A DNA stretch of 64,000 nt from the NCBI GenBank assembly GCA_041662485.1, contig JBAZSJ010000006.1:62001-126000 (forward strand). Direction: 5' to 3'. Below are positions 1 to 7,507 of this stretch, piece by piece. The stretch is from Rariglobus sp041662485 (GTDB taxonomy: Bacteria > Verrucomicrobiota > Verrucomicrobiia > Opitutales > Opitutaceae). Both the position numbers and the translations under genes were made by a program. The notes under the pieces are model-generated. The model made no database searches. It worked only from the letters and a program-made list of their open reading frames with translations, and was not told the DNA's origin. How positions within the stretch are numbered: position 1 is the first letter of the stretch; each line of letters begins with the position of its first letter.

Positions 1-2
1 GC

Positions 3-446
3 ATCCACGCGTTCACGATGGCGTGCGCGATCCTCGGCCCGGGCGCGCGCGCCGTCAGGCATTTGGGCGACGGCCCCCAGGCCTGTTTCGAAGTCGTCTG
101 GAACGACGGCCGCCGGGCGCTGGTTGCGGTCGGAGGCGATTCGGACGAGTGGCTGCCCTTTTATGCGACCCTCGTCACCGACCGCACGGTGATCCACTTG
201 CAACCGGATCCGGCCCTGCTCTATCAGAAGTTTCTTGCCCGGGTGCTGCCCTGGCTCGCGAGGGAAACGGATCTCGCCCCCTGCGCCACGGACGAGTTGC
301 TGGCGCCGGAATTTCTCGCGCTGGCCGGACGGCAATCGCGCGCCGAGGGCGGCGCGACGATTTCACCCGATGACAGGACCACCTCACCGGCCTTCGACGG
401 CGGGGCGTTCGTCCGGCTGTATCGTGGAAACAAATACGGAACCTGA
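3..446 (+). CDS. Gfo/Idh/MocA-like oxidoreductase, C-terminal part (5' truncated by window edge)
   Basis: The reading frame is open to the left edge of the window, so only the last ~148 codons are present and the ATG at 18 is probably internal. The visible part begins IHAFTMACAILGPGA, which resembles the C-terminal domain of Gfo/Idh/MocA NAD(P)-dependent sugar oxidoreductases, where a conserved His near the substrate is followed by a beta-sheet domain. No Rossmann motif can be seen because the N-terminus is missing. The gene converges with the TetR gene and stops 17 nt before that gene's stop. The family call rests on weak resemblance; another oxidoreductase or an unrelated protein is possible. 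Confidence 0.5.
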   Translation: MHAFTMACAILGPGARAVRHLGDGPQACFEVVWNDGRRALVAVGGDSDEWLPFYATLVTDRTVIHLQPDPALLYQKFLARVLPWLARETDLAPCATDELLAPEFLALAGRQSRAEGGATISPDDRTTSPAFDGGAFVRLYRGNKYGT

Positions 447-468
447 CCGCATCAGCGCCGTGGTCAGG
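442..468. terminator. Hairpin spanning both stop codons of a convergent gene pair
   Basis: CCTGACC (442-448) and GGTCAGG (462-468) form a perfect 7-bp stem with a 13-nt loop. The stop codons of the oxidoreductase fragment (444-446) and the TetR gene (464-466) lie inside the arms. No U-tract follows on either strand, so intrinsic termination is unproven. Confidence 0.35.
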
Positions 469-1096
469 CCATGAGTCCGTTAAAAACCAGGTCCACGGCC
501 TGCGCGAGGCGATTGCGGCGCTCCGCCGCGGTGTCCTTCAGTCCGAGGCTGGCCGCGAGCGAATGGCGGTTCGAATAATACACGAAGCAAAGCCCGATGA
601 AGTTCACCAGCAGGTGACGCTCGTCGTGCGGCGCGCGGAATATCCCGGCCTCCACGCCTTCGCGCACGATCGCCGCGAAACGTTCCATGAAGGGGTTTTT
701 GCTGAGGCGGCCGGGGCTGGCGGAAAGGTGGCGACCCTCGTCGAGGTTTTCCCAGAGCAGCATGCGCACGAATTCGGGATTCGCGTCGAGGAAGACGAAA
801 TTGGCCTCGAGCAGACGCCGCAGTTTTTCGTCGGGCGGAGCGGAGGTGTTGACCGCGTCGAGTTCAAATCCGCCGAGCCGACCGAAGACCTCCTCCAGCG
901 CGGCCAGATACAGGCCCTCCTTACTCTCGAAATAATGATAGACCATCCGCTTGTTGACGGCGGCGGCGGCCACCACCTCGTCCACCGCCACGCCGTGAAA
1001 ACCGCGGGCCGCGAACAGCCGGATCGCGATCTTGAGCAGACGGGCGCGGGTCCGCTCGGGATCGCGGCGGATGATTTTTTTGGCGGCGACGGGCAT
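464..1096 (-). CDS. TetR/AcrR family transcriptional regulator
   Basis: This is a 210-residue one-component repressor-type protein. The N-terminal TetR helix-turn-helix is clear: RTRARLLKIAIRLFAARGF, then VDEVVAAAAVNKRMVYHYF, then KEGLYLAALEEVF (about residues 12-65). The all-helical C-terminal half (residues ~70-210) would bind an unknown ligand. A TTG codon at 1138 would extend the N-terminus by 14 residues, but the ATG at 1096 puts the HTH at the usual distance from the start. The gene follows sdaAA on the same strand after 45 nt and may be the last gene of the SDR-dapA-sda operon. Autoregulation through the palindrome at 4842-4863 is inferred, not shown. Confidence 0.88.
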   Translation of the reverse strand: MPVAAKKIIRRDPERTRARLLKIAIRLFAARGFHGVAVDEVVAAAAVNKRMVYHYFESKEGLYLAALEEVFGRLGGFELDAVNTSAPPDEKLRRLLEANFVFLDANPEFVRMLLWENLDEGRHLSASPGRLSKNPFMERFAAIVREGVEAGIFRAPHDERHLLVNFIGLCFVYYSNRHSLAASLGLKDTAAERRNRLAQAVDLVFNGLMA

Positions 1097-1141
1097 GTTA
1101 GGGGTGGCAGCAAAACCGGTTTGCCCGTGTCGGCGCAAGCA

Positions 1142-2047
1142 TCACTCCTTCGCCGCGGCCGGTTCAGTCCGGATGGCTTGCGGCGGATAGCGCAGTCCCG
1201 TCGGCGTGGTCGCCAGTCCGCCCTGCGCCGTTTCCCGGAGCGCGCGGGGCATGCGCCGGCCGATGTCGCGCATCGCGAGGATCACGTCGTCCAGCGGCAC
1301 GACGCAGCGGCTTCCGGCCAGCGCCATGGTGGCGGCGAGGAACGCGTGCACGGCGAACATGCCGTTGCGGCTCACGCAGGGCACCTCGACGTAGCCGCCG
1401 ATCGGATCGCACACCATTCCGAGCGTGTTCATCAGCGCGTAGGCCGCCGCTTCGCAGGCCTGGCGCGGCGTGCCTCCGCCGGCCTCGACGATGGCGGCTG
1501 CGGCCATGCACGACGCGCTGCCCACCTCCGCCTGGCAACCGCCCTGGGCGCCGGAAAACGACGCCCTCCGTCCGATCACCAGCCCGATGGCGGCGGAGGT
1601 GAACAACGCCCGCGCCGCCTTCGCGTCGGTGAGCCCTTCCGTGTCTTCCAGCGAGAGCAGGCACGCCGGCACGATGCCGGCCGAACCCGCCGTGGGCGTG
1701 GCGACGATGCGTCCGAACTGCGCGTTGAATTCCAGCACCGCAAACCCGTAGGCGGCCGTGCGCGCGAATTGCGCCCCGAGGAGCGGACGGGGTCCGTCCG
1801 CATACGCCGCCAAGCGGCCCGCGTCGCCGCCGGACAGTCCGCTGGCGGAGCGCGCGCGCAACGCCAGGCCGGCGCGCACCGACTGCCGCATCACATGATA
1901 GTGGTCCTCCATGCGAGCCAGCAGTTCGGCTTCCGTTTTCCCGCTCTCGGCGGCTTCGCGCCGCAGCGCCGCGTCGGCCAGCGTGCAGCCTTGCCGTTCG
2001 CACAGGTCGATCAATTCGGCCGCCGTCGTGAAATCGCGGGTGTTCAT
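1142..2047 (-). CDS. sdaAA: L-serine dehydratase, iron-sulfur-dependent, alpha subunit
   Basis: This 301-residue protein matches the alpha (catalytic) half of bacterial L-serine ammonia-lyases, which convert L-serine to pyruvate and ammonia with an oxygen-sensitive [4Fe-4S] cluster. Family signatures include the glycine-rich block ATPTAGSAGIVPA (~116-128), GAQGGCQAEVGSASC (~166-180) and NTLGMVCDPIGGYVEVPC (~207-224). Cys171, Cys213 and Cys224 are plausible cluster ligands. The start codon overlaps the stop of the beta-subunit gene as ATGA (2044-2047), indicating translational coupling. Neighbouring SDR and DapA-like enzymes leave open that the true substrate is a serine analogue. Confidence 0.93.
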   Translation of the reverse strand: MNTRDFTTAAELIDLCERQGCTLADAALRREAAESGKTEAELLARMEDHYHVMRQSVRAGLALRARSASGLSGGDAGRLAAYADGPRPLLGAQFARTAAYGFAVLEFNAQFGRIVATPTAGSAGIVPACLLSLEDTEGLTDAKAARALFTSAAIGLVIGRRASFSGAQGGCQAEVGSASCMAAAAIVEAGGGTPRQACEAAAYALMNTLGMVCDPIGGYVEVPCVSRNGMFAVHAFLAATMALAGSRCVVPLDDVILAMRDIGRRMPRALRETAQGGLATTPTGLRYPPQAIRTEPAAAKE

Positions 2048-2712
2048 GGCAGAGGGGAAATCGCGCGAAGCCGGCGGATGGTGGAGTGGCGGCCGAGCAG
2101 ACCCAGCGCATCGGCGGGCGGCGCTCCGTCCGTCTCGATCACGGTCAACGCGTCGTCGCCGCGGCCTTGGCGCGACGTGCGCAGCGTGGCGATATTCAGT
2201 TCGGCGCAGGCGAGCACGGCGGTCACGCGGGCGAGAAAGCCGCTGCGGTCCTCGTGCCAGCAGACGAGCGTGTGCAGATCGCCGCGAAACGAGGTCGCGT
2301 AGCCGTCGATTTCGACGACCTCGATGATGCCCCCGCCCAGCGACGCCGCCGTGAGGCGCAGCGCGACGGAAGCGCCCGCGAGTTCGATGCACGCGGTGTT
2401 GGGATGCGCGGCTTCGCCGAGATCCACCGCCTCGAACGTGAAGCCCAGCCCGGCCGCCGCCGCCAGATCGGGCGCGCGCGGCAGGTCGGGGTTGTCCGGC
2501 GAAAAATCAAGCAGGCCGGCGATCAACGCGCGGTCGGTGGCATGCCCGCGTCCGGTGGCCGCAAAGGAACCGTGCAGCCGCAGCACGGCGCGCACGGGCG
2601 CTTCGCCCAGCAGGCGGCGCGCGAGCAGCCCGATGCGCGCGGCCCCGGCGGTGTGCGAGCTGGAGGGCCCCACCATGACCGGACCGATCACGTCGAAGGC
2701 GGAGAGTTTCAT
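2044..2712 (-). CDS. sdaAB: L-serine dehydratase, iron-sulfur-dependent, beta subunit (ACT domain)
   Basis: This 222-residue partner of the alpha subunit opens with FDVIGPVMVGPSSSHTAGA (residues 6-24), the Ser/His-rich substrate-binding signature of the family. It ends with an ACT domain (HEDRSGFLARVTAVLACAE onward, ~150-215), which usually senses serine allosterically. ATGA overlaps at both ends couple it to the upstream DapA-like gene (2709-2712) and to sdaAA (2044-2047). Split beta and alpha subunits are typical of Gram-positive-type enzymes; many proteobacterial versions are fused. The start is fixed by the ATGA overlap. Confidence 0.92.
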   Translation of the reverse strand: MKLSAFDVIGPVMVGPSSSHTAGAARIGLLARRLLGEAPVRAVLRLHGSFAATGRGHATDRALIAGLLDFSPDNPDLPRAPDLAAAAGLGFTFEAVDLGEAAHPNTACIELAGASVALRLTAASLGGGIIEVVEIDGYATSFRGDLHTLVCWHEDRSGFLARVTAVLACAELNIATLRTSRQGRGDDALTVIETDGAPPADALGLLGRHSTIRRLRAISPLP

Positions 2713-3752
2713 GAGAGCCACCGCTCCAGACGGGCGCTTACAAACGCGTCGTCCACCAGCCACGGATAGGCGCGCGTCACGCGGTCGAGTTCGGCCGCCT
2801 GTCCCGGGGACAGTTTTTCGTGCGGATTCAAACAGGCCGTGGTCGTGAAAATCCCCTGACGGCGCAGGATCTCGTGGATGCCGGGAATGCAACCGGCGAA
2901 ACCGTTCGCAGCGTCGAACACCGCGGCGTTGGCGTCGGTGAGGGCGGCGTTTTGGGTCAGCCAGTCGGCGGACATTTTCTCGTGGAGGCGCGCGCGTTTT
3001 ATTTCCTCGAACAGCGCCACGGCGCGCTCGGTCCACACGCCGAACTGGCCCAGCAGTCCCCCGACAACCCGGCGGGACTTGCCGCCATGCACAAACGGCG
3101 TGAGCAGGTCGGCGATGATGTTGTCGTCGTTGCCCGTGTAGAGCGCGATGTCCTCGCGGCCGGAGTCCATCACCGCGCGCACCACGTCCAGCGTCTGGTA
3201 GCGGTTGAAGGGCGCCATCTTGATCGCGACGACCTCGGGGATCTCGGCGAATTCGCGCCAGAATCGATAACTGAACGCCCGCCCCCCGACCGCCGCCTGC
3301 AAATAAAAACCGATGATCGGCAGCACGCCCGTCACCTCGCGGCAATGGCGCAGGACCGCGCGTTCGCTTCCCTGCTTCCAGGCGGCGAGGCTGAGCAGCC
3401 CGGCGTGATAACCCAGATCGCGCGCACACGCGGCCTCGGCCCGGGCCTGCCGGGTGGGTCCGCACAGTCCCGCGATACGGATGAACGGACGTCGTTTCGG
3501 CAACCAGTCCGTGATCGTCTCGGCCGCGAGGGCCAGAACCGGTTGGAACAATCCGTGGGCCGGATCGCGAATCTCGAACTGGGTCGAGTGAACGCCGACC
3601 GCGATGCCGCCCACGCCCGCGTCGATGTAGTAGCGCAGGACGGCGCGCTGGCGGCGCTCGTCCCAGCGGCGGCGGCGATCAAGGGCGAGCGGCAGGGCCG
3701 GGATGGCCTGGCCGGCGAGCAGGTGGGTGCGGATGTCGAGCTGCGAAGGCAT
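2709..3752 (-). CDS. Dihydrodipicolinate synthase (DapA/NAL) family protein
   Basis: This is a 347-residue TIM-barrel lyase/aldolase-type protein. RYYIDAGVGGIAVGVHSTQF (~40-59) is the first phosphate-binding/strand region, and EVVAIKMAPFNRY contains the lysine expected to form the Schiff base with a 2-keto acid. The spacing differs from housekeeping DapA, and the protein is longer, so it probably serves a catabolic retro-aldol or dehydration reaction rather than lysine synthesis. An in-frame ATG at 3785, three nt after the upstream stop, would add 11 residues. MPSQLDIRTHLL at 3752 fits the family start better. The gene sits between the SDR and serine dehydratase genes, all translationally coupled or within about 40 nt. 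Confidence 0.8.
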   Translation of the reverse strand: MPSQLDIRTHLLAGQAIPALPLALDRRRRWDERRQRAVLRYYIDAGVGGIAVGVHSTQFEIRDPAHGLFQPVLALAAETITDWLPKRRPFIRIAGLCGPTRQARAEAACARDLGYHAGLLSLAAWKQGSERAVLRHCREVTGVLPIIGFYLQAAVGGRAFSYRFWREFAEIPEVVAIKMAPFNRYQTLDVVRAVMDSGREDIALYTGNDDNIIADLLTPFVHGGKSRRVVGGLLGQFGVWTERAVALFEEIKRARLHEKMSADWLTQNAALTDANAAVFDAANGFAGCIPGIHEILRRQGIFTTTACLNPHEKLSPGQAAELDRVTRAYPWLVDDAFVSARLERWLS

Positions 3753-3788
3753 GGGATTTTTCGGGTAAGGTTGAAGGAGGGGCATGCG

Positions 3789-4841
3789 TCAGAATTTTCC
3801 GTCGCGTTTTTCAAAACCGGTGGGCTTGCCCCAGGTCTCGCCACCGAGCGAGAGCCACGCGGCGATCCAGCGCTCCATCGTGTCGGTCGAGGTGGGCGGC
3901 GCGCCGAAAAGCCGGTGCGAGCGCGTAGCGTCATTGAGCCAGGCCGTGGGCGCCTCGACGCCGACGATGACCGGCTCGATGCCGAACAGGCGTCCGAAGT
4001 CGGCCGCGATGTCGCGCACCCGCAGAACCGCCGCGCCGGCGATGTTGAGCGGTGCCGCGGGCGAGCGCGCCGCGTCCAGCGCCAGGATCGTCTGCGCGAC
4101 CGCGTCGCGCTGCCAGATCACGTTGACATGCCCCATCGTCACATCGACCGGCTGGCGTGCCAGCACGCGGCTGGCGATGTCCACCAGCACGCCGTAACGG
4201 AACTCGACCGAATAGTTGAGGCGGATGAGCGTCACCCGCGTCCCGGCGCGCGCGGACACCTCGGCGAACGCTTCCTCGCGGCGCAGGCAACTTTGCGCGT
4301 ATTCACCGACTGGACTCACCGGCACCTCCTCGGTCGCGCCCGCGCCGGCCACGGGAACGAACGGATAGACGCAACCGGTCGAGAACGCCACGATGCGGGA
4401 GCGCTGAAAACGCTCCGCCACCAGCCGCGGCATGACGACGTTCATCTGCTCAAGCAGCTGAGGGGAGGAACTGGTGCCGAACTTGACCCCGGCGAGAAAA
4501 AATACCGACGGCGCTTCGGGCAACGCCGCGACCTCACCTGCCACGGAGAGATCGCACGCGATCGTCTCGATGCCCGCCTCAGTGAAGACGTCGCGGTCGC
4601 GGAGCGTGGAAAAACGCGACACCGCGATCACCCGTGCGTCCGCACGCCCGACGGCGGTGAGGGCGTTCCTCAACATCAGGCTCAGATGCAGCCCCATCTT
4701 CCCACCCGCGCCCAGAACCAGCACGGGCGCCGGCAGCCCGGCGGCGGCGGCCACTACGGAATCCGGCGGCGCGGAGAGGAATTCATCAACGCCCCCTGGA
4801 GGGCACGGCAACGACAGGACGGACGGGGTGGACGCGTTCAT
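3789..4841 (-). CDS. NAD-dependent epimerase/dehydratase (extended SDR) family protein
   Basis: This is a 350-residue SDR-fold protein. The nucleotide-binding glycine motif is GAGGKMG (residues 44-50), followed by VYP (158-160) and the active-site Tyr in GEYAQSCLRREE (179-190). The usual YxxxK catalytic lysine is replaced by Cys185. The N-terminus has about 17 residues before VDEFLSAPP that look like an extension. First gene of the minus-strand operon, and its ATG touches a palindrome at 4842-4863. It probably acts on the same sugar- or amino-acid-derived substrate as the downstream DapA-like and serine dehydratase proteins; the substrate is unknown. Confidence 0.8.
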   Translation of the reverse strand: MNASTPSVLSLPCPPGGVDEFLSAPPDSVVAAAAGLPAPVLVLGAGGKMGLHLSLMLRNALTAVGRADARVIAVSRFSTLRDRDVFTEAGIETIACDLSVAGEVAALPEAPSVFFLAGVKFGTSSSPQLLEQMNVVMPRLVAERFQRSRIVAFSTGCVYPFVPVAGAGATEEVPVSPVGEYAQSCLRREEAFAEVSARAGTRVTLIRLNYSVEFRYGVLVDIASRVLARQPVDVTMGHVNVIWQRDAVAQTILALDAARSPAAPLNIAGAAVLRVRDIAADFGRLFGIEPVIVGVEAPTAWLNDATRSHRLFGAPPTSTDTMERWIAAWLSLGGETWGKPTGFEKRDGKF

Positions 4842-4863
4842 TAAGTATCCGTTCAGTTACTTA
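4842..4863. promoter_or_regulatory. Inverted repeat in the SDR / M20 divergent promoter (candidate TetR operator)
   Basis: TAAGTA (4842-4847) and TACTTA (4858-4863) are perfect inverted arms around a 10-bp spacer, directly abutting the SDR start codon. The size (22 bp) and AT-rich symmetric arms fit a TetR-dimer operator, and a TetR gene ends this operon. This is inference from position and symmetry only. Confidence 0.4.
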
Positions 4864-4903
4864 TTGTTTGACGCCAGGCAAGGCGAAAATCCATGCTGCC
4901 CGC

Positions 4904-6040
4904 ATGACCTTTCCCGCAGATCCGGTCGCACTCCTCTCCGAATTGATCGCCCTGCCCAGCGTGTCTCCGGAGGGCAACGCCGGGGGAACGGTCCCGGGAG
5001 AACGCGCGATGGCGCATCACGTGACGGCGCTGCTTCGGCTGATGGGCGCCGAGGTGACGGTCACCGACGTGTCGCCGGGACGTCCGAATGTCGTCGGGCG
5101 TTTCCCTTGCGCGGTCCCCGGCGCGCCCGTGGTCGCGATCGTGCCGCACTCGGACACGGTGGGCGTTGCCGGCATGACGGTGCCCGCGTTCACCTCCACG
5201 GTCCGCGATGGACGCGTTTATGGTCGCGGTGCGTGCGACACCAAGGGACCGATGGCGGCCGCGCTGTGGGCGCTGGCCCAATGGCGACGTTCGCCGCTTG
5301 CCGACTCGGCGCGCGTGCAATGGATGTTCGCCATGACCATGGGCGAGGAGGAAATGAGCACGGGTGCGTCCGCGTTGTGCGCGGCGGGCTTCAAGGCCGA
5401 CTTCGCCCTCATTCTTGAGCCGACCGAAATGCAGGCGGTGCGGGCGGGCAAAGGCGTTCTCCGGCTCTGGATCGCGGCGGAGGGCCGCGCCTGCCACGGC
5501 TCCACGCCGGAGTTGGGCGACAACGCGATCTACAAACTGCTGCCCTTCGCGCAGGCGTGCCGCGACGAACTCGCGCCCGCGTTCGCTGGACGGATCGACC
5601 CCGCGCTAGGCGGCGCGTCCTTGAACCTCGGCGTCTTTCGCGGCGGCGGCGAACTCAACATCGTGCCGGACCGTGCGCTCGTCGGCATGGATATCCGCAC
5701 GCATCCCGGCCTGAACAACGAGGAGGCGCTCGCCCGCGTGCGGTCGTGCGCAGGTGATCTGACGGTGTCCGTGCACCGCGAGGGCCCGCCCTACGCATTG
5801 CCCGAGGATCATCCGTGGTTGCGGCGACTGCGCCCCTTCACCGCAGGCATCACCACCGCGCCGTGGTTTTCGGACGCCAATGTCTTCAACGCCCACGGCA
5901 TTCCGGCGGTCGCGATCGGTCCCGGCTCGATCCGCCAGGCGCATACGCACAACGAGTTCATCGAGATCGCCGCGCTTGAGGAGGGCGCGGAGGCGTTCCG
6001 GAGGTTTATCGAACAACAAAGCCTGGCTGCGCCCGCATAA
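4904..6040 (+). CDS. M20 family metallohydrolase (ArgE/DapE/ACY1-like)
   Basis: This 378-residue zinc amidohydrolase/deacylase has the complete M20 ligand set. It shows VPHSDT (His82, catalytic Asp84), GRGACDTKGPMA (Asp112, bridging), TMGEEEMSTG (Glu148/149, general base and ligand), LILEPTE (Glu172), and a C-terminal AHTHNEFI histidine. The dimerisation (lid) domain lies between, around GRACHGSTPELGDNA. The ATG at 4904 was preferred over an in-frame TTG at 4868. It is divergent from the SDR operon with 62 nt between starts, so it is probably co-regulated. It may release an amino acid from an N-acyl precursor feeding the serine dehydratase pathway, which is speculation. Confidence 0.88.
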   Translation: MTFPADPVALLSELIALPSVSPEGNAGGTVPGERAMAHHVTALLRLMGAEVTVTDVSPGRPNVVGRFPCAVPGAPVVAIVPHSDTVGVAGMTVPAFTSTVRDGRVYGRGACDTKGPMAAALWALAQWRRSPLADSARVQWMFAMTMGEEEMSTGASALCAAGFKADFALILEPTEMQAVRAGKGVLRLWIAAEGRACHGSTPELGDNAIYKLLPFAQACRDELAPAFAGRIDPALGGASLNLGVFRGGGELNIVPDRALVGMDIRTHPGLNNEEALARVRSCAGDLTVSVHREGPPYALPEDHPWLRRLRPFTAGITTAPWFSDANVFNAHGIPAVAIGPGSIRQAHTHNEFIEIAALEEGAEAFRRFIEQQSLAAPA

Positions 6041-6113
6041 TGCGGTCGGCACCGCCCCCTCGGCAAAGCGTGCAATCTCCGCCGCACGGTCCATACTCCT
6101 TCGCACCCCGCCC

Positions 6114-7154
6114 ATGCCTCCACGCGTCACACTTCGCGACATCGCCGCCCGCGCACAGGTGCATCTCTCCACGGTAAGTCTGGCGCTCAAGAACAGTCCC
6201 TTGCTCCGACCGAAGACGCGCGCGCGTATCCTCGATATCGCCGCGCAACTCGGCTATACTCCGGACCCTATGCTTTCGGCCTTGGTGGCCTACAGTAGAA
6301 GAAGCCGCACTCCCGCCTATCAGGCCACGCTGGCATGGATCGACAACTGGCCGCAACAGGGCGCGCTGCGGAAAGTGAAGTCGTTCAACGAATATTTCCT
6401 GGGGGCCCAGGAACGCGCCACCCAACTCGGCTACAAACTCGAGGAGTTCTGGCTCCACGCTCCGGGCATCACCCTGCCCCGCGTCGCAGACATCCTGCGC
6501 GCCCGAAGCATCCAGGGACTCATCGTCGCACCCCAGGAACATGATGGGAACAAGCTCAACTTCGACTTCACCCATTTCTCCGCCGTCGCCCTCGGCTACA
6601 GCCTGCGCCCCGCCCGGCTCCACATCGTGACCAACCACCAGGCCCAGTCCATCGCCCTGCTCGTGGAGAAGCTGACCGGACTGGGCTACAAACGCATCGG
6701 TCTCTACCTGCACGCCGATTGGGACAAAAAAGTGAACCACGGCTGTATCTCCGGCTTTTCCAGCGCCCAGAAGTCGCTTCCGGCCAAAAACCGCGTTACG
6801 CCCCGCATCACCGAAAACGTGGGCAAGGAAGACTTCCTCAAGTGGTTCAACCGGACCCGGCCCGACGCGGTCATCACGATGAAAATCACTCCATGGATAG
6901 CCGACTGGATCAAACCCTTGCGTGTTCCCGAAGACGTGGGCGTGGCTAATTTCAGCGCCAATCCGGACGATCCCAAAATCGCCGGCGTTTATCAAAACGA
7001 CCGGCTGATCGGCGCCTCCGCCGCCGATGTCGTGATCGGCATGCTCCAACGCAACGAGGTCGGCCTTCCGTCCAACTTGATCTACACGCTGGTCGGCGGT
7101 ATCTGGCAACCCGGCTCCAGCGTGCGCGCATCCGCGTCCGCGCCGCCCCGCTAG
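6114..7154 (+). CDS. LacI/GalR family transcriptional regulator
   Basis: This 346-residue protein starts MPPRVTLRDIAARAQVHLST, a canonical LacI HTH (residues 4-25). A hinge-helix region follows, with LGYTPDPMLSALVAYSR (~43-59). The rest resembles a periplasmic-binding-protein ligand domain: ILRARSIQGLIVAPQE, YKRIGLYLHAD, RPDAVITMK and DVGVANFSANPDD. The frame is open far upstream, but only the ATG at 6114 gives a correctly positioned HTH. Downstream neighbours are a PEP-CTERM protein and glycan-degrading enzymes, so control of polysaccharide use is plausible. The gene is followed 5 nt later by a long nested inverted repeat. Confidence 0.92.
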   Translation: MPPRVTLRDIAARAQVHLSTVSLALKNSPLLRPKTRARILDIAAQLGYTPDPMLSALVAYSRRSRTPAYQATLAWIDNWPQQGALRKVKSFNEYFLGAQERATQLGYKLEEFWLHAPGITLPRVADILRARSIQGLIVAPQEHDGNKLNFDFTHFSAVALGYSLRPARLHIVTNHQAQSIALLVEKLTGLGYKRIGLYLHADWDKKVNHGCISGFSSAQKSLPAKNRVTPRITENVGKEDFLKWFNRTRPDAVITMKITPWIADWIKPLRVPEDVGVANFSANPDDPKIAGVYQNDRLIGASAADVVIGMLQRNEVGLPSNLIYTLVGGIWQPGSSVRASASAPPR

Positions 7155-7159
7155 CACCG

Positions 7160-7252
7160 CCCCGTTAAGTTGTCCGCCTTGAGAATTGGTGGAGACCCGA
7201 CGACCTCGTGGGGTCGGGTTTGCTCAAGCACACGGACGCCCGCGTAACGGGG
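7160..7252. repeat. 93-nt nested inverted repeat / structured-RNA candidate after the LacI gene
   Basis: Four collinear stems nest in one another: CCCCGTTA (7160-7167) with TAACGGGG (7245-7252); GTCCG (7172-7176) with CGGAC (7233-7237); CTTGAG (7178-7183) with CTCAAG (7223-7228); ACCCGAC (7195-7201) with GTCGGGT (7213-7219). That makes 26 perfect pairs in one long imperfect hairpin. It starts 5 nt after the LacI stop and lacks a U-tract. It may be a 3' UTR structure, a small RNA or a palindromic repeat. Confidence 0.55.
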
Positions 7253-7507
7253 TAGCGCCAAAGAGCGACCGCCGCCTTAGCTCTTCCGATCTCCGCAGCG
7301 GCCCGTTTTTCAAAAGGTCGAATACCCCGCGCCTTTTCCCATCCGCCCGGCCGGATAGGTTGTGAGCATGAGGTCCGCTTCACTCCAAAAATCCCCGCGC
7401 CGGCCGTCGCGTGCCCGCCCTGCATCCCCGCACGTGATCGTGCGCGCCGGAGCTGCCGCTTCGTTTTTCCAGCCCTGAAACCACGCCTTGATTCTTAGCT
7501 CTTCTCC
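7253..7507. other. Non-coding spacer before the PEP-CTERM gene
   Basis: No convincing gene is visible here. GCTCTTCCGATCT at 7280-7292 is identical to the 3' end of Illumina TruSeq adapters. The string CTTAGCTCTTC occurs twice in this stretch, near 7276 and again just before the PEP-CTERM start near 7495. No good promoter hexamers or Shine-Dalgarno sequence precede the ATG at 7508. Confidence 0.5.
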
